From Thiodiazotropha sp040507245 (GTDB taxonomy: Bacteria > Pseudomonadota > Gammaproteobacteria > Chromatiales > Chromatiaceae), in NCBI GenBank assembly GCA_040507245.1, contig JBEVVH010000002.1, positions 1 to 64,000 on the forward strand: 64,000 nucleotides of DNA, read 5' to 3'. A program made the position numbers and the translations under genes. Below the pieces are notes generated by a model, which worked only from the letters and a program-made list of their open reading frames with translations, was not told the DNA's origin and made no database searches. Below, piece by piece: positions 43,039 to 56,570 of this stretch. The stretch's first letter is position 1. Each line of letters starts with the position of its first letter.

Positions 43039-44223
43039 ATGACTAAAAACTACATATTTACCTCCGAATCCGTATCAGAAGGTCATCCCGACAAAGTCGC
43101 GGATCAGATCTCAGACGCCATGCTGGACGCGATCCTGCAAAAAGACCCCCATCCGGAGAAGGCCCGCGTGGCCTGTGAAACCCTGATCAAGACCGGTGCG
43201 GTCATCGTTGCCGGAGAGATCACGACAGAGGCCTGGGTTGATCTCGATGAACTGGTGCGCGGCGTGGTCAGTGACATCGGATACACCAGTTCCCGGGTCG
43301 GATTCGACGGTTCCACCTGTGCCGTCATGTCCCTGATCGGCAAGCAGTCGGCGAACATCGCCCAGGGCGTTGACCGTTCAGCACCGGAGGAACAGGGTGC
43401 CGGTGATCAGGGCATGATGTTCGGTTACGCCACCAATGAAACCGATGTGCTGATGCCGGCGCCCATCACCTATGCCCAGAGGCTGGTTCAGCGTCAGTCG
43501 GAAATTCGCAAGTCCGGGATCCTTCCCTGGCTGCGCCCGGACGCCAAAAGCCAGGTCACCCTGCACTATGAAGATGGTCAGGTGGTAGGTATCGGGGCCG
43601 TCGTGCTGTCGACTCAGCATGACCCGGAAATCGGTTACGACGAACTGCGTGAAGCCGTGATGGAAAACATCATACAACCCGTCCTGCCGAAGCAGTGGCT
43701 GGACCAATGTCCCGCTGACAAGATCCACATCAACCCCACCGGCAGTTTCGTCATTGGCGGACCCGTGGGTGACTGCGGGCTGACCGGACGCAAGATCATC
43801 GTTGACACCTACGGCGGGGCGGCACGTCATGGCGGAGGAGCTTTCTCCGGCAAGGACCCCTCGAAGGTGGACCGCTCCGCAGCCTACGCAGGCCGTTACG
43901 TGGCAAAAAACGTGGTCGCCGCGGGCCTGGCCGATCGCTGCGAGATCCAGGTCTCCTACGCGATCGGCGTTGCCGAACCCACCTCGATCATGGTGGAGAC
44001 CTTCGGTACCGGAAAGATTCCCGATGAGGCGATCTCGAAACTGGTCCGCGAGCATTTCGACCTGCGTCCCTATGGCATCATCAAGATGCTCGACCTCTAC
44101 AATACCGACCGGATCAAGTATCGCAACACCGCTGCCTATGGCCACTTCGGTCGTGAGGACGAAGGCTTCACCTGGGAGTTGACCGATAAGGCCGAGGCAT
44201 TGCGGGAAGACGCCAAGATTTAA
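43039..44223 (+). CDS. metK: S-adenosylmethionine synthetase
   Basis: Makes SAM from methionine and ATP. TSESVSEGHPDKVADQISDAMLD at the start, GAGDQGMMFGYA (adenine region) and the GGGAFSGKDPSKVDRSAAYAGRY phosphate loop are signatures; 394 residues from ATG 43039. The upstream frame extends to 42805 but is not family sequence. It is the first of metK-ahcY-metF, which form the SAM cycle. Its TAA stop is directly joined to an AT-rich palindromic element. Confidence 0.97.
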   Translation: MTKNYIFTSESVSEGHPDKVADQISDAMLDAILQKDPHPEKARVACETLIKTGAVIVAGEITTEAWVDLDELVRGVVSDIGYTSSRVGFDGSTCAVMSLIGKQSANIAQGVDRSAPEEQGAGDQGMMFGYATNETDVLMPAPITYAQRLVQRQSEIRKSGILPWLRPDAKSQVTLHYEDGQVVGIGAVVLSTQHDPEIGYDELREAVMENIIQPVLPKQWLDQCPADKIHINPTGSFVIGGPVGDCGLTGRKIIVDTYGGAARHGGGAFSGKDPSKVDRSAAYAGRYVAKNVVAAGLADRCEIQVSYAIGVAEPTSIMVETFGTGKIPDEAISKLVREHFDLRPYGIIKMLDLYNTDRIKYRNTAAYGHFGREDEGFTWELTDKAEALREDAKI

Positions 44224-44340
44224 TTTTGAATGTTGAATCATGAATTTTGAATCGGGGTTGCCCGCTCCGCGGGCGCTTCAGTTCGAATAAATCGTGCGCA
44301 AAGCGCACTCGACAATTCAAAATTCATAATTAAAAATTAC
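44221..44340. repeat. AT-rich palindromic element between metK and ahcY
   Basis: Inverted arms share ATGAATTTTGAAT (left about 44239-44252, right the reverse complement near 44313-44328). Inside are two GC-rich hairpins, GCCCGC-TCC-GCGGGC (44260-44274) and GTGCGC/GCGCAC (44294-44308). The element begins at the metK stop codon. It resembles the arms of the repeat behind metF. Confidence 0.6.
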
Positions 44341-44353
44341 TCTAAAAAAGTTT

Positions 44354-44424
44354 GCCGAGGAGCGCTGCAACGGAAACCATCCGCCAGGCTCGGCAGACCC
44401 ACCGATCGACCAAACGGCGCTCAC
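44354..44424 (+). promoter_or_regulatory. SAH riboswitch upstream of ahcY
   Basis: GCCGAGGAGCGCTGCAACGG (44354-44373) is the diagnostic 5' half of the SAH riboswitch. It is followed by CCGCCAGGCTCGGC (44381-44394), so that GCCGAG pairs with CTCGGC (P1), and by GGCGCTC (44416-44422), which pairs with GAGCGC to form the pseudoknot. The ahcY Shine-Dalgarno AGGAG follows at 44436-44440. The class turns on genes of SAH removal when S-adenosylhomocysteine accumulates. Confidence 0.92.
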
Positions 44425-44449
44425 TCACGATATTCAGGAGCTGACTACC

Positions 44450-45856
<1,407 letters not shown>

Positions 45857-45928
45857 GTCAGACGTCCCCGGCCTGCTCTGCCCGGCCGGGGCGGTTTACC
45901 CACCATCTGCCCCCAGCGATTTCCCCTC

Positions 45929-46792
45929 ATGAACACATCGGACACAACAGAGCAGCTTTTCAGCTTCGAACTGTTTCCACCCAAGACCGCCCAGGGTTTC
46001 GACAAACTCAAAGCGAATGTGGAAAAACTCAATACCCTCAAACCCGCCTTCTTCTCCGTCACCTACGGGGCGGGCGGCTCGACTCAGCAACGCACCTTTG
46101 AGACGGTGGACTGGTTGTCGGATCAGCGGATCGATACCGCCCCGCATCTCTCCTGTATCGGAGCCGATCGGGAAGAGATCCTGCAGATCCTGGAGCGCTA
46201 CCGGGACATGGGACTGCATCGGCTGGTGGCTCTGCGCGGTGATCTGCCGTCAGGCATCGGCTTGGGGGACCTGGGTGAACTCAACCACGCCAACCAGTTG
46301 GTGAGCCTGATCCGGGAGCACTTTGGCGAGCATTTTCATATCGAGGTGGCGGCCTACCCGGAGTTTCATCCCCAATCGAGCAGTCCGAAACAGGACCTCA
46401 AACATTTCAAGAACAAGGTCGAAGCCGGCGCCAATAGCGCCATCACCCAGTACTTCTACAATGCGGACGCCTATTTCCGCTTTCTTGACGATTGCCAGCG
46501 CCTGCAGATCGACATCCCCATCGTACCGGGTGTCATGCCGATTACCAATTCACTCCAGCTGGGACGTTTCTCCGATGCCTGTGGCGCGGAAATTCCCAGT
46601 TGGATTCGTAAGCGGCTGGAAGGCTATGGTGAAGACCTGGAGTCGATCCGCAGTTTCGGCACCGAGGTCGTCACCGCGTTGTGCGAGCGACTCTTGTCAG
46701 GCGGCGCACCCGGACTGCATTTCTACACCATGAATCAGGCGGAACCCACGACCAGGATCTGGCAGGCGCTGAATGCGAATTTTAAGTTTTGA
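45929..46792 (+). CDS. metF: Methylenetetrahydrofolate reductase
   Basis: FAD enzyme reducing 5,10-methylene-THF to 5-methyl-THF for methionine synthesis. FSFELFPPKTAQGFDKL, the SVTYGAGGST loop and LVALRGDLPSG are classical; 287 residues. The last three codons and the stop (TTTAAGTTTTGA) coincide with the arm of an AT-rich repeat, so the element sets the end of the protein. It is third in the metK-ahcY-metF group. Confidence 0.96.
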   Translation: MNTSDTTEQLFSFELFPPKTAQGFDKLKANVEKLNTLKPAFFSVTYGAGGSTQQRTFETVDWLSDQRIDTAPHLSCIGADREEILQILERYRDMGLHRLVALRGDLPSGIGLGDLGELNHANQLVSLIREHFGEHFHIEVAAYPEFHPQSSSPKQDLKHFKNKVEAGANSAITQYFYNADAYFRFLDDCQRLQIDIPIVPGVMPITNSLQLGRFSDACGAEIPSWIRKRLEGYGEDLESIRSFGTEVVTALCERLLSGGAPGLHFYTMNQAEPTTRIWQALNANFKF

Positions 46793-47018
46793 GTTATGAA
46801 TTTTTAGTTGATGAGTTCGCTGCGCTCACGGTTATCGCGTTCCCACGCTCTGCGTGGGAATGCAGACCCGGGCTTGCGCATGCCTAACAGGTTTGGGCGA
46901 TACGTCGTAATATCCATAGGCATTCCCACGCAGAGCGTGGGAACGAGATACAAAATAACCGTGAGCGCAGCGAACACATCAACTTAAAACTCAAAACTTA
47001 CAACTCAAAACTAACAAA
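46781..47018. repeat. MITE-like composite palindromic element between metF and the hybrid kinase
   Basis: Imperfect inverted halves of roughly 90 nt around a ~60-nt centre. From outside in: AT-rich arms (TTTTGAGTTATGAATTTTTAG and its counterpart), then TTCGCTGCGCTCACGGTTAT (from 46816) against ATAACCGTGAGCGCAGCGAA (from 46955), then two hairpins TTCCCACGC-TCT-GCGTGGGAA (46840-46860) and TTCCCACGC-AGA-GCGTGGGAA (46923-46943). There is no ORF. It overlaps the metF stop codon. Small size, terminal inversion and lack of coding sequence fit a non-autonomous mobile element. Confidence 0.75.
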
Positions 47019-47019
47019 A

Positions 47020-49143
47020 TCACCCTGGTACAGGGCTCAATTGGTCTGGCCCAAAACGTCCCCCGACACAGCGTTCGATGATCGAATCGAGCAGTTCCGG
47101 TTCCACCGGTTTGGCCAGGAAACCATCCATCCCCGCGCGGATGCACAGATCCATCATCTCTTCCTTACTGTTCGCGGTCAGCGCATAGATCGGCATGTAG
47201 CGTGCCTTTTCCTCCAGTTGTCGGTAGCGACGGGTGAACTCGATACCATCCACGTGGGGCATGCACAGATCGACAAAGGCCAATTCGTAGTCTGTTTCAC
47301 TGACTGCCTGCAAGGCCTCGCGGCCATCCCGGGCGACCTTGACCTGATGACCCCGTTGCTTGAGAAGGGTCGACAGCACCTTGGCGGCAATCACGTTATC
47401 CTCGGCCAGCAGGACGTTCATCGGGCGCAGGGATTTGAACATTTCCTGTGCAATCTGCGGTTTTCCCGGATCGAGCTGCTGATCCTGGTGCGAGACCAAC
47501 AGGTCGGTGATCGCTTTGGCGAGTTCGTCCGGTAGAAAAGGTTTGATCAGAACCGGAGTATTGAACGAGGCGTAATCGAGGGTCTGGGAACGGTAACCCG
47601 CCAATACCAGAGGGATCCCGGGTTTGAATGCACGCACGTTTCGGATCACCTGTCGCACCGCTCCGTCCGACAGAGAGTCGCAGACCAGCACCAGATCCGT
47701 CTCCGCCGGCAGTCGTTCGCCAAACTGTTCCAGATCCCGCGCACTTGCCCCGTGCATACCCAGCTCATCGACCATTTGCAGATGCTGCTGCAAAGCGATG
47801 GGGTCGCTCTCATAAATCAACACCCGCTTGTCACGAATCTGAGGAAAATGCTGCTTCAGGGATTGGGCGCCACTTTGACCGTCCCAATCACCCAATTTTG
47901 GCAACAGGGGCAGGCGCACACTGAACACGCTGCCCTGCCCCAATTCGCTGCTTACATCCACCCGGCCTTTCATCAGGCGGGTCAGATCCCGGATCACTGA
48001 AGTACCCAAACCGGTACCTTCGAAACGCCTGCGGGAATGTCCATCCTCTGCCTGCCAGAAGTTGTCGAAAATATCCGACAATTTATCGGTCTCGATACCG
48101 ATGCCACTGTCTTCAACCTCGAACAGGATAAATCGCTCCGACGCCTGGGGCGCTTCTTCGTCGTACTGGATACGCAGGCACACATAACCCTTTTCGGTGA
48201 GTTTGATCGCATTGCCCAGCATGTTGAAGAGAATCTGGGAAATTCTCAGCTTGTCGCCGCGCAGCTTCAATGGCACCTCTGGATCGATGTAACAGTACAT
48301 CTCCAGATGTTTCTCCTGAACTTCCGGGGCCAGGGTTGAGGTGATGTTCTTGACCATCTCGTACACATCGAACCATTCCGAGGTCAATTCCAGTTTGTTG
48401 GCATCGATTTTCGACAGGTCCAGCACATCGCTGATCATCGAACGCAGCAGCCTGGCTGAGGCATTTATCGCGTGTACATACTCTTTCTGCTCGGCATCCA
48501 GAGGGGTGTTCTGCAACAACCTGGCCATACCCATGACACCGATCAACGGGGTCCTCAATTCGTGTGTCATGGTCGCGAGAAAGTCCCCACGGGCCTGTTT
48601 CGCCAGCATCGCCTCCCGCTTCGCGTAATGCAGTTGGCGCAACAGGGTGTACTGGTACACCGGTACGATGATCAGCAGAAACAGGAACAGAAACGACTCG
48701 AAAAACTGGCTCTGCCACTGTTGCAGGCTATAGATGACCAGAGCGTAGGAGCAGAAACTCAGTGACATGGATAGCAGCAGTGTTCTCGCTCCGTACCTGA
48801 TCCCGTAGGAAATATAGATCCAGTGATAGATCAGGTAGAAGGGGCTGAAGGCATCGGATGTCAGGTAGATCGCCAGGCTGGTGGCGCTGATATCGATGAT
48901 CAGTGTGAGATAGATGCGGTGCGGCAGGCTGGGCCAGATCGCCACGTTGACCAGCAAGACGATGAAAAAGGTGAAATACCAGGCATAGAGGGTAACCAGA
49001 AGGGGGAAATCAACGGCGTAATATTCTGTCTGGATGGCAAACCACATGGACAGGCAGCAGAACAGCCAAACCGCCAAACGTAACAAGGCCTGTTGATACT
49101 CCGAGTTGGAGAGCAACTCCTTGTCGAAGATTTTCCTAACCAT
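47020..49143 (-). CDS. RpfC-like hybrid sensor histidine kinase
   Basis: A 707-residue membrane kinase. About five N-terminal membrane helices (1-165) resemble the RpfC sensor region; the dimerisation/phosphoacceptor motif ATMTHELRTPL (H194) and the ATPase domain with GTGLGTSVIRDLTRLMKG follow. A degenerate receiver-like domain (about 435-540, LVLVCDSLSD) precedes a canonical C-terminal receiver with phospho-Asp 625 in FVDLCMPHVDG. The RpfF synthase and RpfG-type responder usual with RpfC are not in the window, so the ligand and output are unknown. It lies between a palindromic element and the PilZ gene. Confidence 0.9.
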   Translation of the reverse strand: MVRKIFDKELLSNSEYQQALLRLAVWLFCCLSMWFAIQTEYYAVDFPLLVTLYAWYFTFFIVLLVNVAIWPSLPHRIYLTLIIDISATSLAIYLTSDAFSPFYLIYHWIYISYGIRYGARTLLLSMSLSFCSYALVIYSLQQWQSQFFESFLFLFLLIIVPVYQYTLLRQLHYAKREAMLAKQARGDFLATMTHELRTPLIGVMGMARLLQNTPLDAEQKEYVHAINASARLLRSMISDVLDLSKIDANKLELTSEWFDVYEMVKNITSTLAPEVQEKHLEMYCYIDPEVPLKLRGDKLRISQILFNMLGNAIKLTEKGYVCLRIQYDEEAPQASERFILFEVEDSGIGIETDKLSDIFDNFWQAEDGHSRRRFEGTGLGTSVIRDLTRLMKGRVDVSSELGQGSVFSVRLPLLPKLGDWDGQSGAQSLKQHFPQIRDKRVLIYESDPIALQQHLQMVDELGMHGASARDLEQFGERLPAETDLVLVCDSLSDGAVRQVIRNVRAFKPGIPLVLAGYRSQTLDYASFNTPVLIKPFLPDELAKAITDLLVSHQDQQLDPGKPQIAQEMFKSLRPMNVLLAEDNVIAAKVLSTLLKQRGHQVKVARDGREALQAVSETDYELAFVDLCMPHVDGIEFTRRYRQLEEKARYMPIYALTANSKEEMMDLCIRAGMDGFLAKPVEPELLDSIIERCVGGRFGPDQLSPVPG

Positions 49144-49720
49144 AGCATGTCATCCTGAAATGTAAGACAGAGCAACTCCTTGCCGGGTCACGGGTTACCG
49201 CTATGGCGGTGGACGAAAAACCCTAGGTTACTGCCATCAACCCCCAGGTGCGTCATCTGTCCCTGAACCCGTCACGTGTGACATTACTGTTTGGCACTCA
49301 TGTGAGGAATACCGCGTACCTTTCAACTGCTCCGATGAGGTCCTGATCTGGGGTATCCAGGCTGTGGACAGTCGGTAGAGCCCTAGTGGACCTTTATGCG
49401 GACATCAAATCGTCTAAATGTATGACATTTGTCGCCATTGTGAAACACCAATTCGCAATCATACTGGCATCTGGATCACACGAGGCTGCTTGAACGGGCC
49501 CGCGCCAGCGATGTTCATGACAAATTCCAGAGCCAATAATGGGACGATAACCCCCGGTTTCCGAAGCGAATTCCCAGCCAGTCGGATCACCGTGAAAAGC
49601 TGTTCAAAAAAGCCTAGGGTTTTCAATCCCAAGGTATTTGTGGGTCCGGATCCGAACCACTATCATTACATGCAAATGGGAATGAGCCTTGCCATTCCAT
49701 CCTACTGAAGGGTATCCGAG
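49144..49720. other. Intergenic region between hybrid kinase and PilZ gene
   Basis: There is no convincing gene in these 577 bp. They contain a short hairpin ACCGC-TATG-GCGGT (49197-49210) followed by GGACGAAAAACC and GGTTAC, a GTCAC-GT-GTGAC inverted repeat (49271-49282), and a weak open frame (49418-49708) without family resemblance. The promoters of both divergent genes must lie here. Confidence 0.5.
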
Positions 49721-50113
49721 ATGTATATCAAAAGACCGGGCGAACACAGCCTGCAGCACAGCATCAAGCCGGAAGACCGGCGCACCATCAAACGCCGCCA
49801 CCTGATCTATTACCTGCGGATATGGCAAGTGGAGAACAACCTGCCCCTGGGACAGGTGGTGGACATCAATTCACGGGGGATGATGCTGATTGGCGAAAAG
49901 GCGATTCCCACAGGCCAGGAGTTGAACCTCAAGATCCACCTTCCGGACAGTGAAGGTGAGGGTAAATACCTCAGCTTCAAGGCGATCTGCCGCTGGAGCG
50001 ACCGGGATATCAACACCGCCTTCTACGACTCCGGCTTCGAATTCGTCGAAACCTCCGAGGAAAAGATCGAAACCATCCAGCACGTCATCGACAACTACGG
50101 TTTCAACGATTGA
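49721..50113 (+). CDS. PilZ domain protein
   Basis: A single-domain c-di-GMP receptor of 130 residues. The binding signature is present: an Arg-rich start EDRRTIKRR (19-26) and D48-INSRG (48-53). Such proteins bind cyclic di-GMP and alter motility, pili or polysaccharide export through partner proteins. No diguanylate cyclase is adjacent. It is divergent from the RpfC-like kinase and convergent with the Nudix gene. Confidence 0.9.
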   Translation: MYIKRPGEHSLQHSIKPEDRRTIKRRHLIYYLRIWQVENNLPLGQVVDINSRGMMLIGEKAIPTGQELNLKIHLPDSEGEGKYLSFKAICRWSDRDINTAFYDSGFEFVETSEEKIETIQHVIDNYGFND

Positions 50114-50133
50114 GCGGACATACCCCGATTGCC

Positions 50134-50147
50134 GACCGGTAACGGTC
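50134..50147. repeat. Hairpin at the 3' end of the PilZ gene
   Basis: GACCG-GTAA-CGGTC forms a 5-bp stem with a GNRA-type loop, then GACGAAAAGCC and GGTTAC follow. A similar hairpin plus GACGAAAA..CC..GGTTAC occurs upstream of the gene at 49197-49232. Confidence 0.45.
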
Positions 50148-50160
50148 GACGAAAAGCCGG

Positions 50161-51108
50161 TTACGCGTTCTCAGGGCTCCAGAAGGCCCTGATGCCGGCA
50201 ATACCCTGAGCCCCGGCTTCACAGGCCCGGGCCAGATCTTCCCCATTCACCCCGCCCAGGGCAAATACCGGCAGATTCACCTGATCCACCCACTCGGCAA
50301 ACCGGGACCAACCCAGGACCCGTGCCCCGGGATGGCTCAAGGTCGGCTGAACGGGTGACAACAGGGCATAGTCCAGACCCAGGGCATCGGCATGTCCCAG
50401 TTCCTCGGGGGTATGACAGGAGGCGCCAACCCAACCCGAACCCGGGGGGCGTTGACTCTGGGCCATCAGCTGAAGAGAACCCAGGTGTATTCCGTCCCCC
50501 TGCCCCTGCCAACGAACCACGTCCCGCAGACGATTCACGAGCAGGATTGCCCCATGCGCACGACACAGGGTTTGGCACGCCGACAGACGTTGCGCATAAT
50601 TCCTGTCCGACAGGCCGTGGGCGCGCAATTGTACGAGTCGCACACCCCGATTCAGCAGATGATCGAGGTGCTGGAGAAATTGCTCCGAATCCGAGGGGTG
50701 TTCTCCGGTAATCAGGTAGTTTTGCGGCAGCTGAAGTGCGCTAATGACCGGTCGGTCGGCCGCTGGAAAATCCTCCGCACGCATCGTCTCGGGCAACACC
50801 CAGCGCAGCGGTTGAACCTCAACGCCTCGTACCTCCCCCTGATATTCATGCACGCGGAAGAAATCGATCAGTACCTGGCGGTCTCCATAATCGTGCCGCA
50901 CCCGGATCAACGGTCGGCAGTCCTGAATGCGGATCGCCAGCTCCTCGGAAAGCTCCCTGGCCAATGCCTGCTGAGGGGTTTCACCGGGCTCGAGCTTCCC
51001 GCCGGGAAACTCCCAATACCCACCCTGGTGGGTGTTGGCCGCACGCTGACTGACCAGCACACGGCCTTCAGCATCGAAGATGGCGGCAGCGGACACGTGG
51101 ATCAGCAT
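50161..51108 (-). CDS. Nudix hydrolase / thiamine phosphate synthase-like fusion
   Basis: N-terminal MutT-type Nudix domain (box GGKLEPGETPQQALARELSEEL, about 36-58), which cleans oxidised nucleotides such as 8-oxo-dGTP, fused to a C-terminal ThiE-like (betaalpha)8 domain (about 130-315) with GIHLGS, GASCHTPEEL, LLSPVQPT and ALGGVNGED. The same fusion is known beside argJ/secA in Pseudomonas, so the arrangement is conserved. The ThiE half may not make thiamine phosphate. It is last in the secA-argJ-nudix unit. Confidence 0.92.
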   Translation of the reverse strand: MLIHVSAAAIFDAEGRVLVSQRAANTHQGGYWEFPGGKLEPGETPQQALARELSEELAIRIQDCRPLIRVRHDYGDRQVLIDFFRVHEYQGEVRGVEVQPLRWVLPETMRAEDFPAADRPVISALQLPQNYLITGEHPSDSEQFLQHLDHLLNRGVRLVQLRAHGLSDRNYAQRLSACQTLCRAHGAILLVNRLRDVVRWQGQGDGIHLGSLQLMAQSQRPPGSGWVGASCHTPEELGHADALGLDYALLSPVQPTLSHPGARVLGWSRFAEWVDQVNLPVFALGGVNGEDLARACEAGAQGIAGIRAFWSPENA

Positions 51109-51170
51109 GCTGTCCAGCGCATGTTTTCAGCCCGTATATCGCAGGATTCGCTCAAGCCGGCCGGTTCAGA

Positions 51171-52373
51171 TCAGGTACGGTATTCCGCGTTGATCTTGAC
51201 GTAATCGTAGGAGAAATCGCAGGTCAGAACCCGGGTTTGAGCCTCGCCCCGTCCAAGTCCCACACGGATGGTGAATTCGTTCTGTTGCATTACGGACTGC
51301 CCGGCCTCTTCGGTGTAACCGGCAGCCCTCCCCCCCTGCTCGACGATGCATACATCATCCAGCCAGATCGCCACATGCTCGATATCCAGATCCTTGACAC
51401 CGGCACGACCGACCGCCGCAAGAATACGCCCCCAGTTCGGATCGGAGGCGAACAGCGCCGTCTTCACCAGGGGTGAATGGGCGATGGTATAGACCACGTC
51501 CCGGGCCTCCTGCTCGTTCGCCGCGCCTTCAACCACTACCTCAACCAGTTTGGTCGCTCCCTCCCCATCGGACACGATCTCACGGGCCAGAGCCATGCAG
51601 ACCTCCTGAACGGCCTGGACGAAGGGGGCATACGCCGGTGCGCTGGGATCGTTCAGGGGAGCGAGGGGGGAAACCCCACTGGCAATCAGCACACAGGCGT
51701 CATTGGTGGAGGTGTCCCCATCCACCGTGATGCTGTTGAATGAGGGCTTGACCGCCTGTTCGAGGATCGATTGCAAAAGACCTCGATCAACCGCCAGGTC
51801 GGTGGCCAGATAGGCCAACATGGTGGCCATGTCGGGCCGGATCATTCCGGAGCCCTTGGCCATGCCGGTCACCCGCACCTCGCCCCCTTCCACCTCGAAT
51901 TGCCGGGTGAACAGTTTGGGCCGGGTGTCGGTGGTCATGATCGCCCTCGAGGCAGGTTCCCAGCCATCCTCGCTGAGATTCTGCAACGCCTTGGGCAGGG
52001 CAGCATTGATCTTTTCCCAGGGCAGGGGTTCGCCGATCACACCGGTGGAAAAAGGCAGTACCTGCGCTCCGCGGCATGCCGCGGTCTCGGCCAGTGCCTG
52101 GCAGGTCTTGAGAGCGTTCTCCAGCCCCTGCTGACCGCTGCCTGCATTGGCATTACCCGAATTGATCATGAGGAAACGCGGCCGACCCTGCTGCAGATGC
52201 TGTCGCGCCAGCTGCACGGGCGCCGCGCAGAAGGCATTGCGGGTGAACACTGCGGCACACTGGCTGGTCTCAGCCATTTCGATCAGCAGCAGATCATTGC
52301 GGTTGGCGTACTTGATGCCGGCTGCGGCAGTACCCAACCTAACCCCGGGTACTCGGTAGGCGGACCCAGTCAT
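51171..52373 (-). CDS. argJ: Glutamate N-acetyltransferase / N-acetylglutamate synthase
   Basis: Bifunctional enzyme of cyclic arginine synthesis, recycling the acetyl group from N-acetylornithine to glutamate. It is made as a precursor that cleaves itself before the nucleophilic Thr in KGSGMIRPDMATML (T184). The 400-residue length and the GDTSTNDACVLIASG motif fit. Its ATG lies one base after the secA stop, so the two are coupled. Confidence 0.95.
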   Translation of the reverse strand: MTGSAYRVPGVRLGTAAAGIKYANRNDLLLIEMAETSQCAAVFTRNAFCAAPVQLARQHLQQGRPRFLMINSGNANAGSGQQGLENALKTCQALAETAACRGAQVLPFSTGVIGEPLPWEKINAALPKALQNLSEDGWEPASRAIMTTDTRPKLFTRQFEVEGGEVRVTGMAKGSGMIRPDMATMLAYLATDLAVDRGLLQSILEQAVKPSFNSITVDGDTSTNDACVLIASGVSPLAPLNDPSAPAYAPFVQAVQEVCMALAREIVSDGEGATKLVEVVVEGAANEQEARDVVYTIAHSPLVKTALFASDPNWGRILAAVGRAGVKDLDIEHVAIWLDDVCIVEQGGRAAGYTEEAGQSVMQQNEFTIRVGLGRGEAQTRVLTCDFSYDYVKINAEYRT

Positions 52374-52374
52374 C

Positions 52375-55194
<2,820 letters not shown>

Positions 55195-55391
55195 GAATCG
55201 GGGTTTCCGTCAAACAGCGAAACGTTTGCGATAATACAGCATGCGGGGACACTGCTAAAGGATGGTATCGCAGTTTATGGTGTCGCCAGCGCCTTCTTCG
55301 TATACATCGAAGGAAATGCCGGCTTGGGCGGGCTGGAGGTATCTTTTAGAGAGACCCGGCGGGCATCGGTTCCGTTGGATCAACGATTGGG

Positions 55392-56324
55392 TCAGCCTTG
55401 GTTGCGTTTGTTGAGGATATATTTGGTCGGATCGACAATCTTGCCGTTTCGCACCACCTCGAAGTGCACATGAGGTCCGGTGGATCGTCCGGTGGAACCC
55501 ATGCTGGCGATCACCTCGCCCTGCTTTACCCGGTCACCGATTTCGACCAGGACCTCCTTGTTGTGACCGTATCGGGTCACATATCCCTTGCCGTGATTGA
55601 TTTCGACCAGCTCACCGTAACCGCTGCGCTCACCTGCCCAGGTAACCACACCGGAGGCGACCGCAACCACCTCTGAGCCTTCCTTAGCCGCGAAATCCAT
55701 GCCTTTGTGCATGGTGCGTTTACCGGTAAAGGGGTCATTGCGCATGCCGAAGTAGGAGGAGATCCAACCTTTGGTGACCGGTCGCCCGGTGGGGTGCACC
55801 GCATCCTCGAGATTCGAGTTCATGATCAGGTCTTCCACCAGCGCCAGTTGCTGCTGACGATTCTCGATCATTGCATCCAACTGATCCATCTCATGCAGCA
55901 GATCCGGTAATGCGGAGGGTTCGTCGAGGGTCTGCACCGCCTCGGGACCACCCAGTGCGGGCGCGATATCAAAGCTGAACTCACCCTTGTCCAGCCCGCC
56001 TATGTCCACCAGACGTTCACCCAGGGCATCCAGGCGCAGCAGTTGTGACTGAAGTTGTCCCACCCGGATCGCCAGCGCATCGATACCACTCTGGGTGTCC
56101 TGCCTGACATCCTCGAGCATCATCCGCTCCTGCTGGAAGGTCCGTTTCAGACTGCTGACCAACTGGTGTTCCGGGAACTCGGTGTCACTGACACCCATGC
56201 GGTAACCCACCCAGAGCATGGCCAGACCGAACAGAAGAGCAAGTCCGACGAACAGGGAGATTCCCAGCCTGGAAGCCGCATACCCGCGATCATGACTATA
56301 TCCACGTAAGTATATGAATATCAT
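55392..56324 (-). CDS. M23-family (LytM-type) peptidoglycan peptidase
   Basis: Membrane-anchored periplasmic peptidase. One membrane helix (about 20-43), a coiled-coil region (about 60-165, ERMMLEDVRQDTQSGIDAL) and the M23 domain with zinc ligands H206 and D210 in HKGMDF and H287 in GPHVHFEV. All metal ligands are present, so it is probably catalytic, not a degenerate EnvC-like activator. It sits between secA and dciA, as in several Pseudomonas-like genomes. Confidence 0.92.
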   Translation of the reverse strand: MIFIYLRGYSHDRGYAASRLGISLFVGLALLFGLAMLWVGYRMGVSDTEFPEHQLVSSLKRTFQQERMMLEDVRQDTQSGIDALAIRVGQLQSQLLRLDALGERLVDIGGLDKGEFSFDIAPALGGPEAVQTLDEPSALPDLLHEMDQLDAMIENRQQQLALVEDLIMNSNLEDAVHPTGRPVTKGWISSYFGMRNDPFTGKRTMHKGMDFAAKEGSEVVAVASGVVTWAGERSGYGELVEINHGKGYVTRYGHNKEVLVEIGDRVKQGEVIASMGSTGRSTGPHVHFEVVRNGKIVDPTKYILNKRNQG

Positions 56325-56570
56325 ACTATTAATCTACCGCTCACCGGACCGTATATACACTTAATTCGTTCAAAAACCTCCGAACTTTACCATTTTCTAA
56401 AAAAATGTGATGTTTTTTTATTCTTAAATTCTGTAGTGTCTTCGGCGTCGATGCCGGATATTCGGTCAATTGGCATCAATCCCGGCAGAACGCACGCCGG
56501 CGATAAGCGCAATTTCAGAACTTGATCAGGTGTACCTGACCACCCGTTTACACCATTCCTGATAACTGCC

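Noticed and set aside
49163..49168. TGTAAG near the hybrid kinase start considered as a second GacA box
   Set aside because: The inverted half CTTACA is missing at the required spacing.
49418..49708. 96-codon frame just before the PilZ gene
   Set aside because: No family resemblance, no ribosome site, irregular composition; probably chance in a long intergenic region.
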